A stretch of DNA of 64,000 nucleotides, from assembly GCA_965267265.1 (NCBI GenBank), contig OZ253944.1, positions 248,001 through 312,000 of the forward strand, given 5' to 3'. This DNA is from Mf105b01 sp965267265 (GTDB taxonomy: Bacteria > Pseudomonadota > Alphaproteobacteria > Parvibaculales > Parvibaculaceae). Positions 24,035 to 34,182 of this stretch are shown piece by piece (positions within the stretch are counted from its first letter, which is position 1; every line of letters starts with the position of its first letter). The translations under genes and the position numbers were made by a program. The notes under the pieces were generated by a model. That model worked only from the letters and a program-made list of their open reading frames with translations, did not search any database and had not been told where the DNA came from.

Positions 24035-26098
24035 ATGTTGGGTGGAATTTTCAATGCCAATATTGGCAAACGGATTTTTATTGCTGCGATCGTGCCGATT
24101 GTGGGCATTGCGCTCTATGCGGCGTATATCGTCAGCGCTGAATACCAACGATATTCATCGTTAGGCCAGCTCCACACACTAGCCACCGTTTCCCCAAAGA
24201 TCAGTTCCGTCGTAAACGAGTTGCAGGGCGAACGCGGCATCTCCGCAACCTACATTTCGTCGGGCGGTAGCGGCGTTTGGTCAAGACGCCTCGATGAACA
24301 GTTTGCATCGACCGACGCCGTGCTCACGGAAATCCTTCCTTTCCTGCAGGCCTTTCCGGCTGCCAATTACGGCACAGACGTTGAAGAGCGCCTCACCACG
24401 GCTTTAGCAGAGTTCGAACGTCTCCAAGGATTTCGTGACCGCACCAAGTCCACGCGGACAACGATTGAGGCCACGACAGAATATTACACTCAAACAATCC
24501 GACAGCTGCTCGATATCGCGTCAGTCGTGTCTTCTCTCGCAGACGATGCTGAAATCAAGGGCCAAAGCATTGCCTATATGAGCCTGCTGGAAATTAAAGA
24601 GCGTGCCGGGCTTGAACGTGCCATGGGTGCCAAAGGCTACGGTGCAAAGGCATTTGACTCTCTGACACACACGGAGTTTGTAACCCTTATCGGTCAACAG
24701 GACTCCTACATGGAAGTTTTCCGAGCCTACGCGTCGCCTGCGGCTGTTGCCTTCTATGATGAGACCGTTGCTGGCACAATGGTCGATGACGTGGAGTATT
24801 GGCGCGATATCGCCGTCGAGGCGGGCTATGACATGCTCTACGACGATATTACAGACATCCAATGGTTTGACGGGATCACACAGAAAATCGATCTCATCAC
24901 TCAAGTCGAGGACTATGTCTCGAAGGAGTTGATCGCGACTGCAGATGGCGCGCTCAGTTCAGCCTGGATGGCGCTTATGGTTACTTTGGCTTCCTCTATC
25001 GGCTCCCTGATCGTTGCAGGTGTTGCCTGTTATGTGGTTGGCCGCTCGATCACCAAACCGCTTGCCGGACTCCAGGATGTGATGGGTGAAGTCGCCGATG
25101 GTGCCTTCGATGTCGAGATTGCTGGAACCAGTCGCCAAGATGAAATCGGCGACATGGCGCGCGCCGTCGAAGTGTTCCGTGATCAGGGTGCGGCTGCCGA
25201 ACGTCTCAAGGAAGAGCAGCAGTTGGCCGAGAAGCGGGCTGCCGACGAAAAACGCGAGAGCCTCAACAAGATGGCCGATGAGCTTGAAGCGTCAATCGGG
25301 CAGATGATTGATGCCCTCACGGCCTCTTCTACGGAACTGGAATCCACTGCACGGTCCATGAGCGAGTTGGCCGGGACCACAAACGAAGAAGCGATTTCTG
25401 TGAGCAATGCCAGCACCGGCGCGACGCAGAATGTTGAAACTGTCGCATCTGCCGCCACTCAATTGTCAAACGCCATTGGCGAAGTAACAGAGCAGATCTC
25501 GATTTCTGCAGCTTTGACGCAAGAATCGCGTGCCGCATCCGAACAGACGGATGTGCAGATGAAGAACCTTTCAGAAGCGGCCAACCGGATCGGATCTGTG
25601 ATGGAGCTGATCCAGGAAATCGCTGAGCAGACTAACCTGCTCGCCCTCAATGCAACGATTGAGGCGGCGCGCGCAGGCGATGCCGGCAAAGGGTTTGCGG
25701 TTGTGGCCTCTGAGGTGAAGGACTTGGCCAACCAGACCGCCAAGGCCACGGGAGAAATTTCAGACCATGTCTCCCGCGTTCAGGAAGAAACAAAAACCGC
25801 CGCAGAAGCCATGAGCGGGATCGCCAACAAGATTGGCGAGATCAATCAGGTCACGTCTGCGGTATCGGCGGCTGTTGAGGAACAGAGTTCTGCAACGCAG
25901 GAAATCTCCCGGAGCGCCGAGGAGACAGCTGAAATGAACCGGAATGTCTCCTCCAGCGTGGACACCGTCCGCACCGCTGCAGAGCAGACGGGATCTGCCG
26001 CTGATCAGGTGTTGAGTTCCGCGGAAGCGCTTTCCAAAACCGCCGAAGATCTGCGCAAGCAGGTAGGCGATTTCGTCTCTTCGATCCGCGCCGCGTGA
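24035..26098 (+). CDS. methyl-accepting chemotaxis protein with NIT sensor domain
   Basis: Transmembrane chemoreceptor of 687 residues, starting at ATG 24035 after GGGGA. It has a first membrane helix (about 12-36) and a periplasmic nitrate/nitrite-sensing (NIT) type domain; NELQGERGISATYIS and EIKERAGLERAMGAKG are the two NIT signatures. A second helix lies near 310-335, then HAMP, a coiled coil and the CheA-binding hairpin IAEQTNLLALNATIEAARAG. No chemotaxis operon is nearby. The ligand may be nitrate or nitrite, by family only. A strong terminator follows. Confidence 0.9.
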   Translation: MLGGIFNANIGKRIFIAAIVPIVGIALYAAYIVSAEYQRYSSLGQLHTLATVSPKISSVVNELQGERGISATYISSGGSGVWSRRLDEQFASTDAVLTEILPFLQAFPAANYGTDVEERLTTALAEFERLQGFRDRTKSTRTTIEATTEYYTQTIRQLLDIASVVSSLADDAEIKGQSIAYMSLLEIKERAGLERAMGAKGYGAKAFDSLTHTEFVTLIGQQDSYMEVFRAYASPAAVAFYDETVAGTMVDDVEYWRDIAVEAGYDMLYDDITDIQWFDGITQKIDLITQVEDYVSKELIATADGALSSAWMALMVTLASSIGSLIVAGVACYVVGRSITKPLAGLQDVMGEVADGAFDVEIAGTSRQDEIGDMARAVEVFRDQGAAAERLKEEQQLAEKRAADEKRESLNKMADELEASIGQMIDALTASSTELESTARSMSELAGTTNEEAISVSNASTGATQNVETVASAATQLSNAIGEVTEQISISAALTQESRAASEQTDVQMKNLSEAANRIGSVMELIQEIAEQTNLLALNATIEAARAGDAGKGFAVVASEVKDLANQTAKATGEISDHVSRVQEETKTAAEAMSGIANKIGEINQVTSAVSAAVEEQSSATQEISRSAEETAEMNRNVSSSVDTVRTAAEQTGSAADQVLSSAEALSKTAEDLRKQVGDFVSSIRAA

Positions 26099-26122
26099 GC
26101 CCCTCCGGCGCATCGAGCCTAG

Positions 26123-26151
26123 GGCCGCTTCTTCGGAAGCGGCCTTTTTTT
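26123..26151 (+). terminator. intrinsic terminator after the chemoreceptor gene
   Basis: GGCCGCTTC-TTCG-GAAGCGGCC forms a perfect 9-bp stem with a stable UUCG tetraloop and is followed by seven T residues (26145-26151). Confidence 0.93.
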
Positions 26152-26157
26152 GCCAGA

Positions 26158-27699
26158 TCAGACGATTTCGGTTCTGGCTTGTAGATCCAGCGTGCGCGCC
26201 AGAGCGCCCAGGCGCTTCTCCACCACTTCGCCACAAAATTCTTGATGCGATCTTTGTATATTTAGCGTCAGGGTATCTTTCGTTGGGACAAGCCGAGTGT
26301 ATGGCAAGACGCCGACGCTCGCAGCACATAGCGTAAAGGCAACCCGGAGAGCGAGCCCGGTGACACGTGCCCGATGATGCTCGCCGTCGGCCAACAATCC
26401 GTCGAGGTTCCGTACGACCGCCGGCTCGCCTGACCCCTCGTGACGATGGAACCCTACCCGCGCCAGAAACACCCGTTCGGCGTGGCTCACCCCTGCAAGG
26501 GGCGCCAACAGTGTTTGTTCAAACGCGTGCATCGCCCTGTAGTCCGGATGAACGTACCAGCCGATATCCGCAAGGCTGCATGCTGCAAGTCGTAACCGCC
26601 TCTGCGCATCCGTTTCGCCCAAGCCTTCGGGGCCAAAAAGCGGCGCAATCCAATCAGCCAATTCATACCTGTGATCGGGAAACCGAACGAGGCGCCGTGC
26701 CAGATCGCTCGCACCCGCCAACAGGGGATCTGCTGACCGGTCGGCCTCCGACAATTGATCGAACAACACGCCTTCGCGCAGACCATACGCTGAGACTTCG
26801 ACCTTCTTCACTTTCGTCGCCGCGATCAGCTGACTAAGGACCATGGCGCCGATGGGAAGGGCCCCAACGCGGCGCGTGGAAACATCCGGAATTTTGGCCA
26901 GAGACTTCGGTCCCAAGCGTTCGATCAGTTTGGCAAGGTCTGCTGCCTCGGAGGCCGGCATTTGATACTCATGCAGCACCCGCACGGGGTAGTCGTACTG
27001 CGCCATGTGAATTCGGGCGAGGTTTCGCCAAACGCCGCCAACCGCATACAAGGTGCGGCCCTTTCCGGTACCAAGCCATTCGACTTTTTCGAGCGCTTTG
27101 TCGACCTCTTTGACCAACTCTTTTTGGGACCAGCCGCTCCCCAAGAGGCGTAAAGGGCCTAAGGGAAGCGTTTCCCCTTTGCCCATTTCGCCATTCTTCA
27201 GATCCACGAGCTCAAGGCTTCCGCCGCCCAGATCTCCGATAATGCCGTCGGCTTCTGGGATGCCCGACAGAACACCGAGCGCGGCATACTCGGCTTCCTC
27301 TTTGCCGGAGAGAATGTGCATCTTCAATCCGGTTGCGGCTTTCACGTCCGCGGCAAATGCGCCGCCATCTTCTGCGTCGCGCACTGCTGCTGTGGCGACC
27401 ATCGCGGTATGTTCCACATCGAGCTGAACGAGGAGTGCTGAGAAGCGTTTCAATGCGCGCATGGCGCGTTCAATTCCGCTTGGGTCGAGGCGTCTGGTCT
27501 CGCTCAGCTGTGCGCCAAGCCCCGCCATCACCTTTTCATTGAATATGGGAACAGGATTGCGCTTTGCGCCCTCATAGATCACCAGCCGAACAGAGTTCGA
27601 CCCTATATCTATGATCCCAAAGCGTCCCTCAATCTGCGTCTGATGCCCGACCCGACTGTCGAGTGGTGATCCATCAAGTTTACGCTGGAGGTTGGTCAC
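26158..27699 (-). CDS. ppx: exopolyphosphatase / pppGpp phosphohydrolase family
   Basis: A 513-residue Ppx/GppA protein of the actin-like ATPase fold, removing terminal phosphates from polyphosphate or pppGpp. Phosphate-binding loops are GIIDIGSNSVRLVIYEG and IIGDLGGGSLELV; the C-terminal part resembles an HD-like domain. The GTG start at 27699 lies inside the last codons of ppk (20-bp overlap), so synthesis and breakdown of polyphosphate are translated from one message. Some alphaproteobacterial homologues act mainly on pppGpp. Confidence 0.92.
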   Translation of the reverse strand: MTNLQRKLDGSPLDSRVGHQTQIEGRFGIIDIGSNSVRLVIYEGAKRNPVPIFNEKVMAGLGAQLSETRRLDPSGIERAMRALKRFSALLVQLDVEHTAMVATAAVRDAEDGGAFAADVKAATGLKMHILSGKEEAEYAALGVLSGIPEADGIIGDLGGGSLELVDLKNGEMGKGETLPLGPLRLLGSGWSQKELVKEVDKALEKVEWLGTGKGRTLYAVGGVWRNLARIHMAQYDYPVRVLHEYQMPASEAADLAKLIERLGPKSLAKIPDVSTRRVGALPIGAMVLSQLIAATKVKKVEVSAYGLREGVLFDQLSEADRSADPLLAGASDLARRLVRFPDHRYELADWIAPLFGPEGLGETDAQRRLRLAACSLADIGWYVHPDYRAMHAFEQTLLAPLAGVSHAERVFLARVGFHRHEGSGEPAVVRNLDGLLADGEHHRARVTGLALRVAFTLCAASVGVLPYTRLVPTKDTLTLNIQRSHQEFCGEVVEKRLGALARTLDLQARTEIV

Positions 27700-29896
27700 C
27701 TGGAGAAGGCTCGTTTCGCTTTAGTGATTTGCCGCGACCCGACAAGCTCGCATTATTCATAAAGAAGGTGTGCGCGTTAAACGGTTCCACCCCGGACTGC
27801 CGTTCAATACGCTCATAGCGACCGTCGGGCAACATATTCCAGCTTTGCTCATTGTCCTTGATATTGGCAACCATGATCTGGTCAAGAATCTGCTCATGAA
27901 CCGTGGGGTTCGTGACCGCTACAAGGTTTTCCACCCGGCGGTCGAGGTTTCGGGGCATCCAGTCAGCAGAGGAAAAATACACCTTGGCCTCATCAGAGGG
28001 CAGTTCATGGCCATCGCCAAAACAAACGATTCGGGAATGCTCCAGGAACCGGCCGACAATGCTCTTAACGCGAATATTTTCTGAGAGGCCCGGTACGCCC
28101 GGTCGCAAGCAGCAAATGCCACGCACAATCAGGTCGATCTGAACCCCCGCCTGGCTTGCGGCGTAGAGGGCATCAATGATGATGGGGTCGACCAGGGAGT
28201 TCACCTTTACCCAAATGGAGGCCGGTCGACCTGCCTGCGCATGCTCCATTTCCCGCTGAATGTGGCCCAGAAGTCTGGCACGCAGATTCTTGGGCGACAT
28301 GGCGATTTTCTCAAGGCGTTCCGGCTCTGCATATCCGGTGAGGTAGTTGAAGACCTGTGCCACGTCCCTGCCGATCGCCGGGTCATCAGTGAACATAGAG
28401 AGGTCGGTGTAAATCTTGGCCGTGATGGGATGGTAGTTCCCCGTGCCCAGATGCACATAGGACCGCAGATGGCCGCTCTCCCGGCGCACCACCAGGCTCA
28501 TCTTGGCGTGGGTTTTCAGTTCAATGAAGCCGAAGACAACCTGCACGCCGGCGCGCTCCAGGTTCCGCGCCCAGACGATGTTGGCCGCCTCATCGAAGCG
28601 GGCTTTGAGTTCCACCAAAGCCGTTACCGACTTCCCGGCTTCCGCCGCCTCAATCAAGGCTTGAACGATCGGCGAGTCCTTGGACGTTCGATAGAGCGTC
28701 TGCTTGATGGCGACAACGTCCGGGTCCGCTGCAGCTTGCCGCAGGAACTGAACCACAACGTCGAAGCTTTCATACGGGTGATGAACCACAAAGTCTTTCG
28801 CCCGAATGGCCGCAAAACAGTCACCGCCAAAGTCCCGTACCCGCTCTGGGAAGCGTGCATTGTAGGCGGGAAACTTCAGGTTCGGAAAATCATCGACGAT
28901 CAGTTGGTCGGTTTGCGCCAAGCCGATCAAGCCATCGACCAAGACCAGCTCTTGCTCGCCCACTTCCAATTCCTGCACCACCAGCTTGCGAAGGCTCTCG
29001 GGCGTGTTTTTTTCCATTTTCAGGCGGATGACGCTGCCGCGGCGTCTGCGCTTCAGCGCGGACTCAAAGAAGCGCACCAAATCCTCGGCTTCTTCTTCGA
29101 TCTCGATATCGCTGTCGCGCAGAACCCGGAACGCGCCTTCGCCGATCACCTCATAGCCTGGAAAAAGCCTGTCAAGGAACAGGCGGATGAGGTTCTCCTG
29201 GCTCAGAAAGCGGATCTCTCCATCGGCATCGTCAGCCTGCGGCAGACGGACAAAGCGTTCGATCTGTTGCGGCACCGGCAACAGGGCATTCATGAGCTTG
29301 CCGTCGGTCACGCGGCGCAGTTGCAACGCCAGGCTAAAGCCTGAGTTCGGGATAAAGGGAAATGGGTGCGCCGGATCAATCGCGAGAGGCGTGAGCACCG
29401 GGAATACGGTTTCCAGGAACCGTTCTTCAAGCCAAGAGAATTCGCTCGGCGCAACCTCGTCTGCGTCAATCACAGAGATCTTGTTCGCCCGAAGCTCCTT
29501 TCGAAGCTCTTCCCACTGACGCTGCTGCTCCGCCATCAGCAAATAAGCGGCTTCGTTCACGCGGGTGAGCTGCTGCGCAGCGGTCAGACCATCCTGGCTG
29601 CGTGTTTCCACGCCCGCATGGACCTGGCCCCGGAGGCCCGCAACGCGGACCATATAGAACTCATCCAAGTTGCTTGCGGAGATCGACAGAAACCTGAGGC
29701 GTTCCAACAGCGGGTGGTTCCGGTTTTCGGCTTCTTCGAGCACACGCTTGTTGAAGGCGAGCCAGGACAGCTCGCGGTTCATAAACCGCTCCGGTGATTC
29801 CGGATCGATGGGGGTTACCGCGGTGCCGTCTTCGACGGCCTTCTCACCAGTTTTGACGTCCTCATTTGCAGCGTCGGATGGTCGGGGCGTGCTCAT
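27680..29896 (-). CDS. ppk1: polyphosphate kinase 1
   Basis: Makes polyphosphate reversibly from ATP. The 738-residue protein has the N-terminal helical domain starting FMNRELSWLAFNKRVLEEA, the head domain, and two C-terminal phospholipase D-like domains. The autophosphorylated His is in ELKTHAKMSLVVR; HLGTGNYHPITAKIYTD is the second conserved block. The N-terminal 35 residues are acidic and variable. Followed by ppx with a 20-bp overlap. Confidence 0.96.
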   Translation of the reverse strand: MSTPRPSDAANEDVKTGEKAVEDGTAVTPIDPESPERFMNRELSWLAFNKRVLEEAENRNHPLLERLRFLSISASNLDEFYMVRVAGLRGQVHAGVETRSQDGLTAAQQLTRVNEAAYLLMAEQQRQWEELRKELRANKISVIDADEVAPSEFSWLEERFLETVFPVLTPLAIDPAHPFPFIPNSGFSLALQLRRVTDGKLMNALLPVPQQIERFVRLPQADDADGEIRFLSQENLIRLFLDRLFPGYEVIGEGAFRVLRDSDIEIEEEAEDLVRFFESALKRRRRGSVIRLKMEKNTPESLRKLVVQELEVGEQELVLVDGLIGLAQTDQLIVDDFPNLKFPAYNARFPERVRDFGGDCFAAIRAKDFVVHHPYESFDVVVQFLRQAAADPDVVAIKQTLYRTSKDSPIVQALIEAAEAGKSVTALVELKARFDEAANIVWARNLERAGVQVVFGFIELKTHAKMSLVVRRESGHLRSYVHLGTGNYHPITAKIYTDLSMFTDDPAIGRDVAQVFNYLTGYAEPERLEKIAMSPKNLRARLLGHIQREMEHAQAGRPASIWVKVNSLVDPIIIDALYAASQAGVQIDLIVRGICCLRPGVPGLSENIRVKSIVGRFLEHSRIVCFGDGHELPSDEAKVYFSSADWMPRNLDRRVENLVAVTNPTVHEQILDQIMVANIKDNEQSWNMLPDGRYERIERQSGVEPFNAHTFFMNNASLSGRGKSLKRNEPSPGDQPPA

Positions 29897-29988
29897 ACTC
29901 GTTTCTCGCGGACTGCTGGGCCAACTTCATTTGAAGGGCCAGTAGGTGGACTTACTCCCTTGAAAACTAACTCAAAATTGTAACTGAG

Positions 29989-30669
29989 TCATGACGATGG
30001 CATGGCCTGCCGGAGTACCTCGGCGACCAAAGGCACCGTAATCCGCCGTTTTCCAGCCAAGGCTGCCTGATCGACGGCCGCAACTATCTTGCCCGCCGCC
30101 TCAATGGATCGGTCCATATGGGTCGCCAGATAGCGAAGGGCCTGCTCCGGTGCCGTCAATTGCCGATCCTGAAAGAGTTTCTCCAGCACTGCGCGCAAAA
30201 GCTGATCGTCCGGCATGCCAATCTCGGCGGTGACGACTGCCTTCAGTCTTGAGGCAAGGTCTGGAAGGCTGATGGTCAGATTGGCAGGGCTCACTTTCGA
30301 CGTCATAAGCAGCGAAACGCCTTCCTCCCTCGCCAGGTTGAGGAAGTGAAAGAGCGCCGCCTCGCGGGCCACAGGGAGTTGATCCACATCTTCCAGCAAA
30401 ACCGCTTTGCTCTCACATAAGGCGGGCACACGCGCTTCCGTCAGCTCTTTTGCGGTCAGCGACTGGGCATTGCTGGCAGCTTTCCAAACAGCACCCAGGT
30501 GGCTCTTTCCGGCACCGGCAGGGCCGACCAACATGACTGCTGGCGTCGTCCAGTGAGGCCATTGATCCACCAAGGCGACCGCTGCCCGGTTGGCGTCAGC
30601 AACCAAGAAGTCGTCGCGCTCGAAGGCAACACGATGAGGCAGATCCAGTGGAAGTTGCGACGGCGTCAC
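29989..30669 (-). CDS. hdaA: DnaA-related regulatory ATPase HdaA
   Basis: Hda-type protein that, with the DNA polymerase clamp, stimulates ATP hydrolysis by DnaA to stop re-initiation. The GTG at 30669 overlaps the stop of the upstream gene by 4 bp (GTGA), giving 226 residues; the longer upstream frame is spurious. A clamp-binding QLPLDL sits at residues 5-10, then a VGPAGAGKSHLG Walker A, LLEDVDQL Walker B and SRLKAVVTAEIG sensor region. Size and position before ppk are usual for alphaproteobacteria. Confidence 0.92.
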   Translation of the reverse strand: MTPSQLPLDLPHRVAFERDDFLVADANRAAVALVDQWPHWTTPAVMLVGPAGAGKSHLGAVWKAASNAQSLTAKELTEARVPALCESKAVLLEDVDQLPVAREAALFHFLNLAREEGVSLLMTSKVSPANLTISLPDLASRLKAVVTAEIGMPDDQLLRAVLEKLFQDRQLTAPEQALRYLATHMDRSIEAAGKIVAAVDQAALAGKRRITVPLVAEVLRQAMPSS

Positions 30670-31739
30670 GTCTCGTCTCCGCCGTTCCCCTGATAGAGCG
30701 TGCTTACCAGATACCTGGCCGTTGCGAAGCGGACCAGCACACCCAGTGCAGCGGCGACCGGCACCGCAAGCAACATGCCGACGAAGCCAAAGAGATAGCC
30801 GAAAGCAAATAGGGCCAGCATGACCCAAAGCGGGTGCAGCCGGACGCGGTCCCCCACCAGTTTCGGCGTCAGGAAATTTCCTTCGATGAACTGGCCCACG
30901 CCGAAGACACCAGCGACGGCAATGATCCATCCATAATCCGGCCAGAACTGCACCACGGCGATGATCATCGCGAGCACGAACCCGACGATGGTGCCGACGT
31001 AGGGAATAAAGCTGATAATTCCGGCAATCGCGCCGACAATAAATCCGAACTCAAGTCCGAGCAATGACAGGCCAATGGCATAAAAGCTGCCAAGCAACAG
31101 GCAGACAGCGCCCTGCCCGCGCACAAAGCCTGCAAGCACTTCATCGATTTCCCGAGCGATGGCGCGAATGGTGGCGGCATGATCGCGCGGCAGGAGCCCG
31201 TCCACCCGCTCCACCATATTGTCCCAGTCGAGCAACATGTAGAACGCCACAATCGGGGTGACGAACAGGAGCGAGACAAGGCCGATGATCGCCATGCCCT
31301 GTTGCCATAAGCCTGCGAGAGAGTCGACGAGCATATCCTGAACGCGCGCGGCTGCTCTGCTGATAGCGGCCTGAACGTCTTCTCCCTCGCCTGCCAGCAA
31401 CTGTCCCAGCCGGCCTTCGCTCAAGCTCAAGAACAGGGATTTGGCCCGCTCGGCCAGGCGCGGTGCCGCTTCGAGAAGGGCGACCGTCTGCTCATAGGCG
31501 ACAGGCATCAGGACAATCAGGGAGGCAAAGAAGAGAAGGATGAAGAGCGCGGTGATGACCGAGGTCGCCGCCAGACGGGACAGGCCCCATTTCTCCAAGC
31601 GATCCGCCGCAGGGTCGAGCAAATAGGCCGCGGCGAGGCCTGCCACGAAGGGCAATAAGACACCGCTCAAGAGCCAAACCAGCGCAATAAATACAAGAAA
31701 ACCGGCGACCCAGATCATCGCTTGGCGTTGAATGGTCAT
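30666..31739 (-). CDS. AI-2E family transporter (PerM-like permease)
   Basis: A 357-residue inner-membrane protein with about seven or eight helices. Two N-terminal helices (about 8-40), a soluble stretch (about 90-140), then FGFIVGAIAGIISFIPYVGTI and FLTPKLVGDRVRLHPLWVM mark the AI-2E/PerM family. Members export diverse small molecules or ions; the autoinducer-2 name should not be taken literally. Translationally coupled to hdaA. Confidence 0.9.
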   Translation of the reverse strand: MTIQRQAMIWVAGFLVFIALVWLLSGVLLPFVAGLAAAYLLDPAADRLEKWGLSRLAATSVITALFILLFFASLIVLMPVAYEQTVALLEAAPRLAERAKSLFLSLSEGRLGQLLAGEGEDVQAAISRAAARVQDMLVDSLAGLWQQGMAIIGLVSLLFVTPIVAFYMLLDWDNMVERVDGLLPRDHAATIRAIAREIDEVLAGFVRGQGAVCLLLGSFYAIGLSLLGLEFGFIVGAIAGIISFIPYVGTIVGFVLAMIIAVVQFWPDYGWIIAVAGVFGVGQFIEGNFLTPKLVGDRVRLHPLWVMLALFAFGYLFGFVGMLLAVPVAAALGVLVRFATARYLVSTLYQGNGGDET

Positions 31740-31775
31740 CCCGTTTTTCCTCGGCTCAGCGTGCGGTGATCCGCT

Positions 31776-32876
31776 TTAACGAATGGCGGCAAGATACCAA
31801 TAGCCCTCAAAATTGTTCAGAGTCAGGTTTTTCTGCGCCAGGTTAAGCTCTAGCGTGTCCACCGTGCCGACATAGTCCAGCTCCACCTGAGCGCCTTCGG
31901 TCGAAATCGCAACAATTGTGGTTTTCTGGATTAACGGGATTTGAGCCAAGCGGTTCCTGATGGTCTGCCACTCCCCGATCGATTCATAAGCGACCGAGGC
32001 AGAGAGAACGGCGCGTTCCGCAAATCGAACTGTACTTTCCCTTTTCCACTCCGCCTGGGTGGCATCCACAAAACGACCGGCCAAACGGTAAGCTGCCGTC
32101 TGAAGCGACGGCGCGCTTGTTTCTCGCCCTGACCAGGAACTAGGCGCCCCTTCGCCCGCCGGATAGGTGATGATGCGGACGGACAGGGCCGAGGGTGTGT
32201 CGCCTGTCTGTGCGTGGGCAACCATCACCCGATCTGCTCCATAGCGCGATGCCAGGTTAGACAGAGCAGGCCTATCACCACCGAGCGCCTGCTCAACACT
32301 CAAGGAGGTCATGTCCCCGAGGTCGCCGAGCGGTACGACCATCGGCGTCAGAATATTGTCCAGATCTGTCGCAGCCCACGCCGCCGTCCAGGCGTTGCCC
32401 TCGTCCCATAGACGGTCGCCGGTCTCATCCGTCAGAACTGGCACAAGAACAGCCGTTCTCTCCCGACTTTCAGAAAAGGGAATCGACCGCGCCGTAAACA
32501 GGTTTCGGACAGCGGCGGGCTGAAACCGCACACTCAGACTGGCGAGATACCTTGTGGCGGAGCGCTTTTCGTCGGCGACCTGAAAGGACCGGACCATGCT
32601 TTCCGCCAATGCAGTATCGACGGTAGGAAGAAGCGACCAATCTTCCTGGAGGGCCAGGCGCTTGAGCAGGACTTCCAGGGCTCGGCGTTGACCGTCGGCC
32701 ACTGCTGCATTGCGCGCTTCGGTTGCGGTCTCAGCCGTCGCATCGACAGGGATACCAGTCACTGTGAAAACATCAGCCGCCATAGTTTTTGTGCCAACAG
32801 CACCGAACAGCAGGGTGATTGCCAGCAACGCCCCGAGGTGGGCCTTAGCGCCAATTGTTCTGATTTGCCGTCTCAT
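31776..32876 (-). CDS. DUF2066 family exported protein
   Basis: Periplasmic protein of 366 residues from ATG 32876; a longer start at 32915 only extends the leader. A signal peptide ends near MAADV. The DUF2066 region contains ATEARNAAVADGQRRALEVLLKRLA, with a C-terminal repeat-like domain. Function is unknown. The gene stands directly upstream of the AI-2E transporter and hdaA, a conserved alphaproteobacterial order, and is divergent from purM. Confidence 0.82.
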   Translation of the reverse strand: MRRQIRTIGAKAHLGALLAITLLFGAVGTKTMAADVFTVTGIPVDATAETATEARNAAVADGQRRALEVLLKRLALQEDWSLLPTVDTALAESMVRSFQVADEKRSATRYLASLSVRFQPAAVRNLFTARSIPFSESRERTAVLVPVLTDETGDRLWDEGNAWTAAWAATDLDNILTPMVVPLGDLGDMTSLSVEQALGGDRPALSNLASRYGADRVMVAHAQTGDTPSALSVRIITYPAGEGAPSSWSGRETSAPSLQTAAYRLAGRFVDATQAEWKRESTVRFAERAVLSASVAYESIGEWQTIRNRLAQIPLIQKTTIVAISTEGAQVELDYVGTVDTLELNLAQKNLTLNNFEGYWYLAAIR

Positions 32877-32973
32877 ACTCACTCTTTTCCCAATTTGGGG
32901 TGATTTGCGCCCCATGACCTGCTGGTTCTCGGCAAGCTACAACATTGAACGCCGTCCATGAAGCATTACGACG

Positions 32974-32994
32974 GCCAAATTCGGGCCATTTGGC
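32974..32994. promoter_or_regulatory. inverted repeat between DUF2066 and purM
   Basis: GCCAAAT-TCGGGCC-ATTTGGC is a perfect 7-bp inverted repeat with a 7-bp spacer in the 223-bp divergent region. A site for a dimeric repressor controlling purM or the DUF2066 operon is possible. Confidence 0.4.
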
Positions 32995-33099
32995 GTCAAC
33001 TTCACCTTGCATCGCAGCGCATTTTGCGGTGTTTTGAGCGCGAACTTCGAGGCTCACCTCGTCGATTCCATTGAACCTGACGCAAGGCCCTCCCGCCCT

Positions 33100-34182
33100 A
33101 TGACCAAATCATCTAACGATCGCCCCAATCGCTACACCTACCGCGACGCGGGCGTCGATATTGACGCTGGGAACGCGTTGGTCAACGCCATCGCGCCGCT
33201 GGCACGGGCCACTGCGCGGCCAGGGGCAGATGCGAGCCTTGGGGGCTTCGGCGGCTTCTTCGATCCCAAAGCAGCGGGTTTCAAAGACCCGCTCCTTGTC
33301 GCGGCGAATGACGGCGTGGGCACCAAACTCAAGATCGCCATCGAAACAGGCAAACATGACACAGTCGGTATTGATCTCGTAGCGATGTGCGTGAACGACC
33401 TGATCGTGCAGGGTGCCGAGCCGCTATTTTTCCTGGACTATTTCGCGACCGGCAAACTGGAACTCGGCGAAGCAGAAGCGGTCATTGCCGGGATTGCCAA
33501 AGGCTGCGAGATGGCAGGCGCGGCGCTGATTGGGGGCGAAACAGCCGAGATGCCCGGCATGTATGCCGCAGGCGACTATGATCTTGCCGGTTTCTCCGTC
33601 GGTGCTGTGGAACGCGACGCCGTCTTGCCCCGGCTCGATGTCGGGCGTGGTGACGTCCTGCTGGGCCTTGCCTCAAGCGGCGTCCACTCAAACGGCTTCT
33701 CACTCGTGCGGCGTCTGTTGAGCGACCACGGCATCGGGTTTGACGCGCCGTTCCCCAGCGGTACGGGTGAAACGGTTGGCGACGTGCTGCTGACACCGAC
33801 GCGCATCTATGTGAAGCAATTGCTGGCCGCGATGAAGGCGACCGACGGCATCAAAGCCCTGGTGCACATTACTGGCGGCGGCTTTACCGAGAATGTTCCC
33901 CGAGTACTGCCAGACAATATTGCCGCCGACATTGACGGGGCCAGTTGGTCCCAGCCGCCTGTGTTCAAATGGTTGGCCGAGCTTGGCGGGATCGACAATG
34001 CCGAGATGGGCCGAACCTTTAACTGCGGCATCGGCATGGTCGTGGTCGTCGATGCCGGCAGCGTAGATGCTGTCACGTCAGCCCTTGAGAACGAAGGCGA
34101 AAGCGTCGCCCGGATCGGCACCTTGCGGGCCGGGGAGACAGGGGAAGTTGTGATCAACGGGCAGCTGGGATCTGCCTCATGA
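33100..34182 (+). CDS. purM: phosphoribosylformylglycinamidine cyclo-ligase
   Basis: AIR synthetase, the fifth step of purine synthesis. Starting at ATG 33100 gives 360 residues; the upstream in-frame ATG at 33007 adds an unconserved leader. Typical segments are YRDAGVDIDAGN, LVAANDGVGTKLKIA, GIDLVAMCVNDLIVQGAEPLFFLD (read in two parts), GGETAEMPGMY and GLASSGVHSNGFSLVR. It overlaps purN by 4 bp (ATGA). Confidence 0.96.
   Translation: MTKSSNDRPNRYTYRDAGVDIDAGNALVNAIAPLARATARPGADASLGGFGGFFDPKAAGFKDPLLVAANDGVGTKLKIAIETGKHDTVGIDLVAMCVNDLIVQGAEPLFFLDYFATGKLELGEAEAVIAGIAKGCEMAGAALIGGETAEMPGMYAAGDYDLAGFSVGAVERDAVLPRLDVGRGDVLLGLASSGVHSNGFSLVRRLLSDHGIGFDAPFPSGTGETVGDVLLTPTRIYVKQLLAAMKATDGIKALVHITGGGFTENVPRVLPDNIAADIDGASWSQPPVFKWLAELGGIDNAEMGRTFNCGIGMVVVVDAGSVDAVTSALENEGESVARIGTLRAGETGEVVINGQLGSAS

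Noticed and set aside
29989..30930. 313-codon version of HdaA
   Set aside because: The first 87 codons lie inside the upstream permease gene and are Arg/Cys-rich; the GTG at 30669 gives the normal protein.
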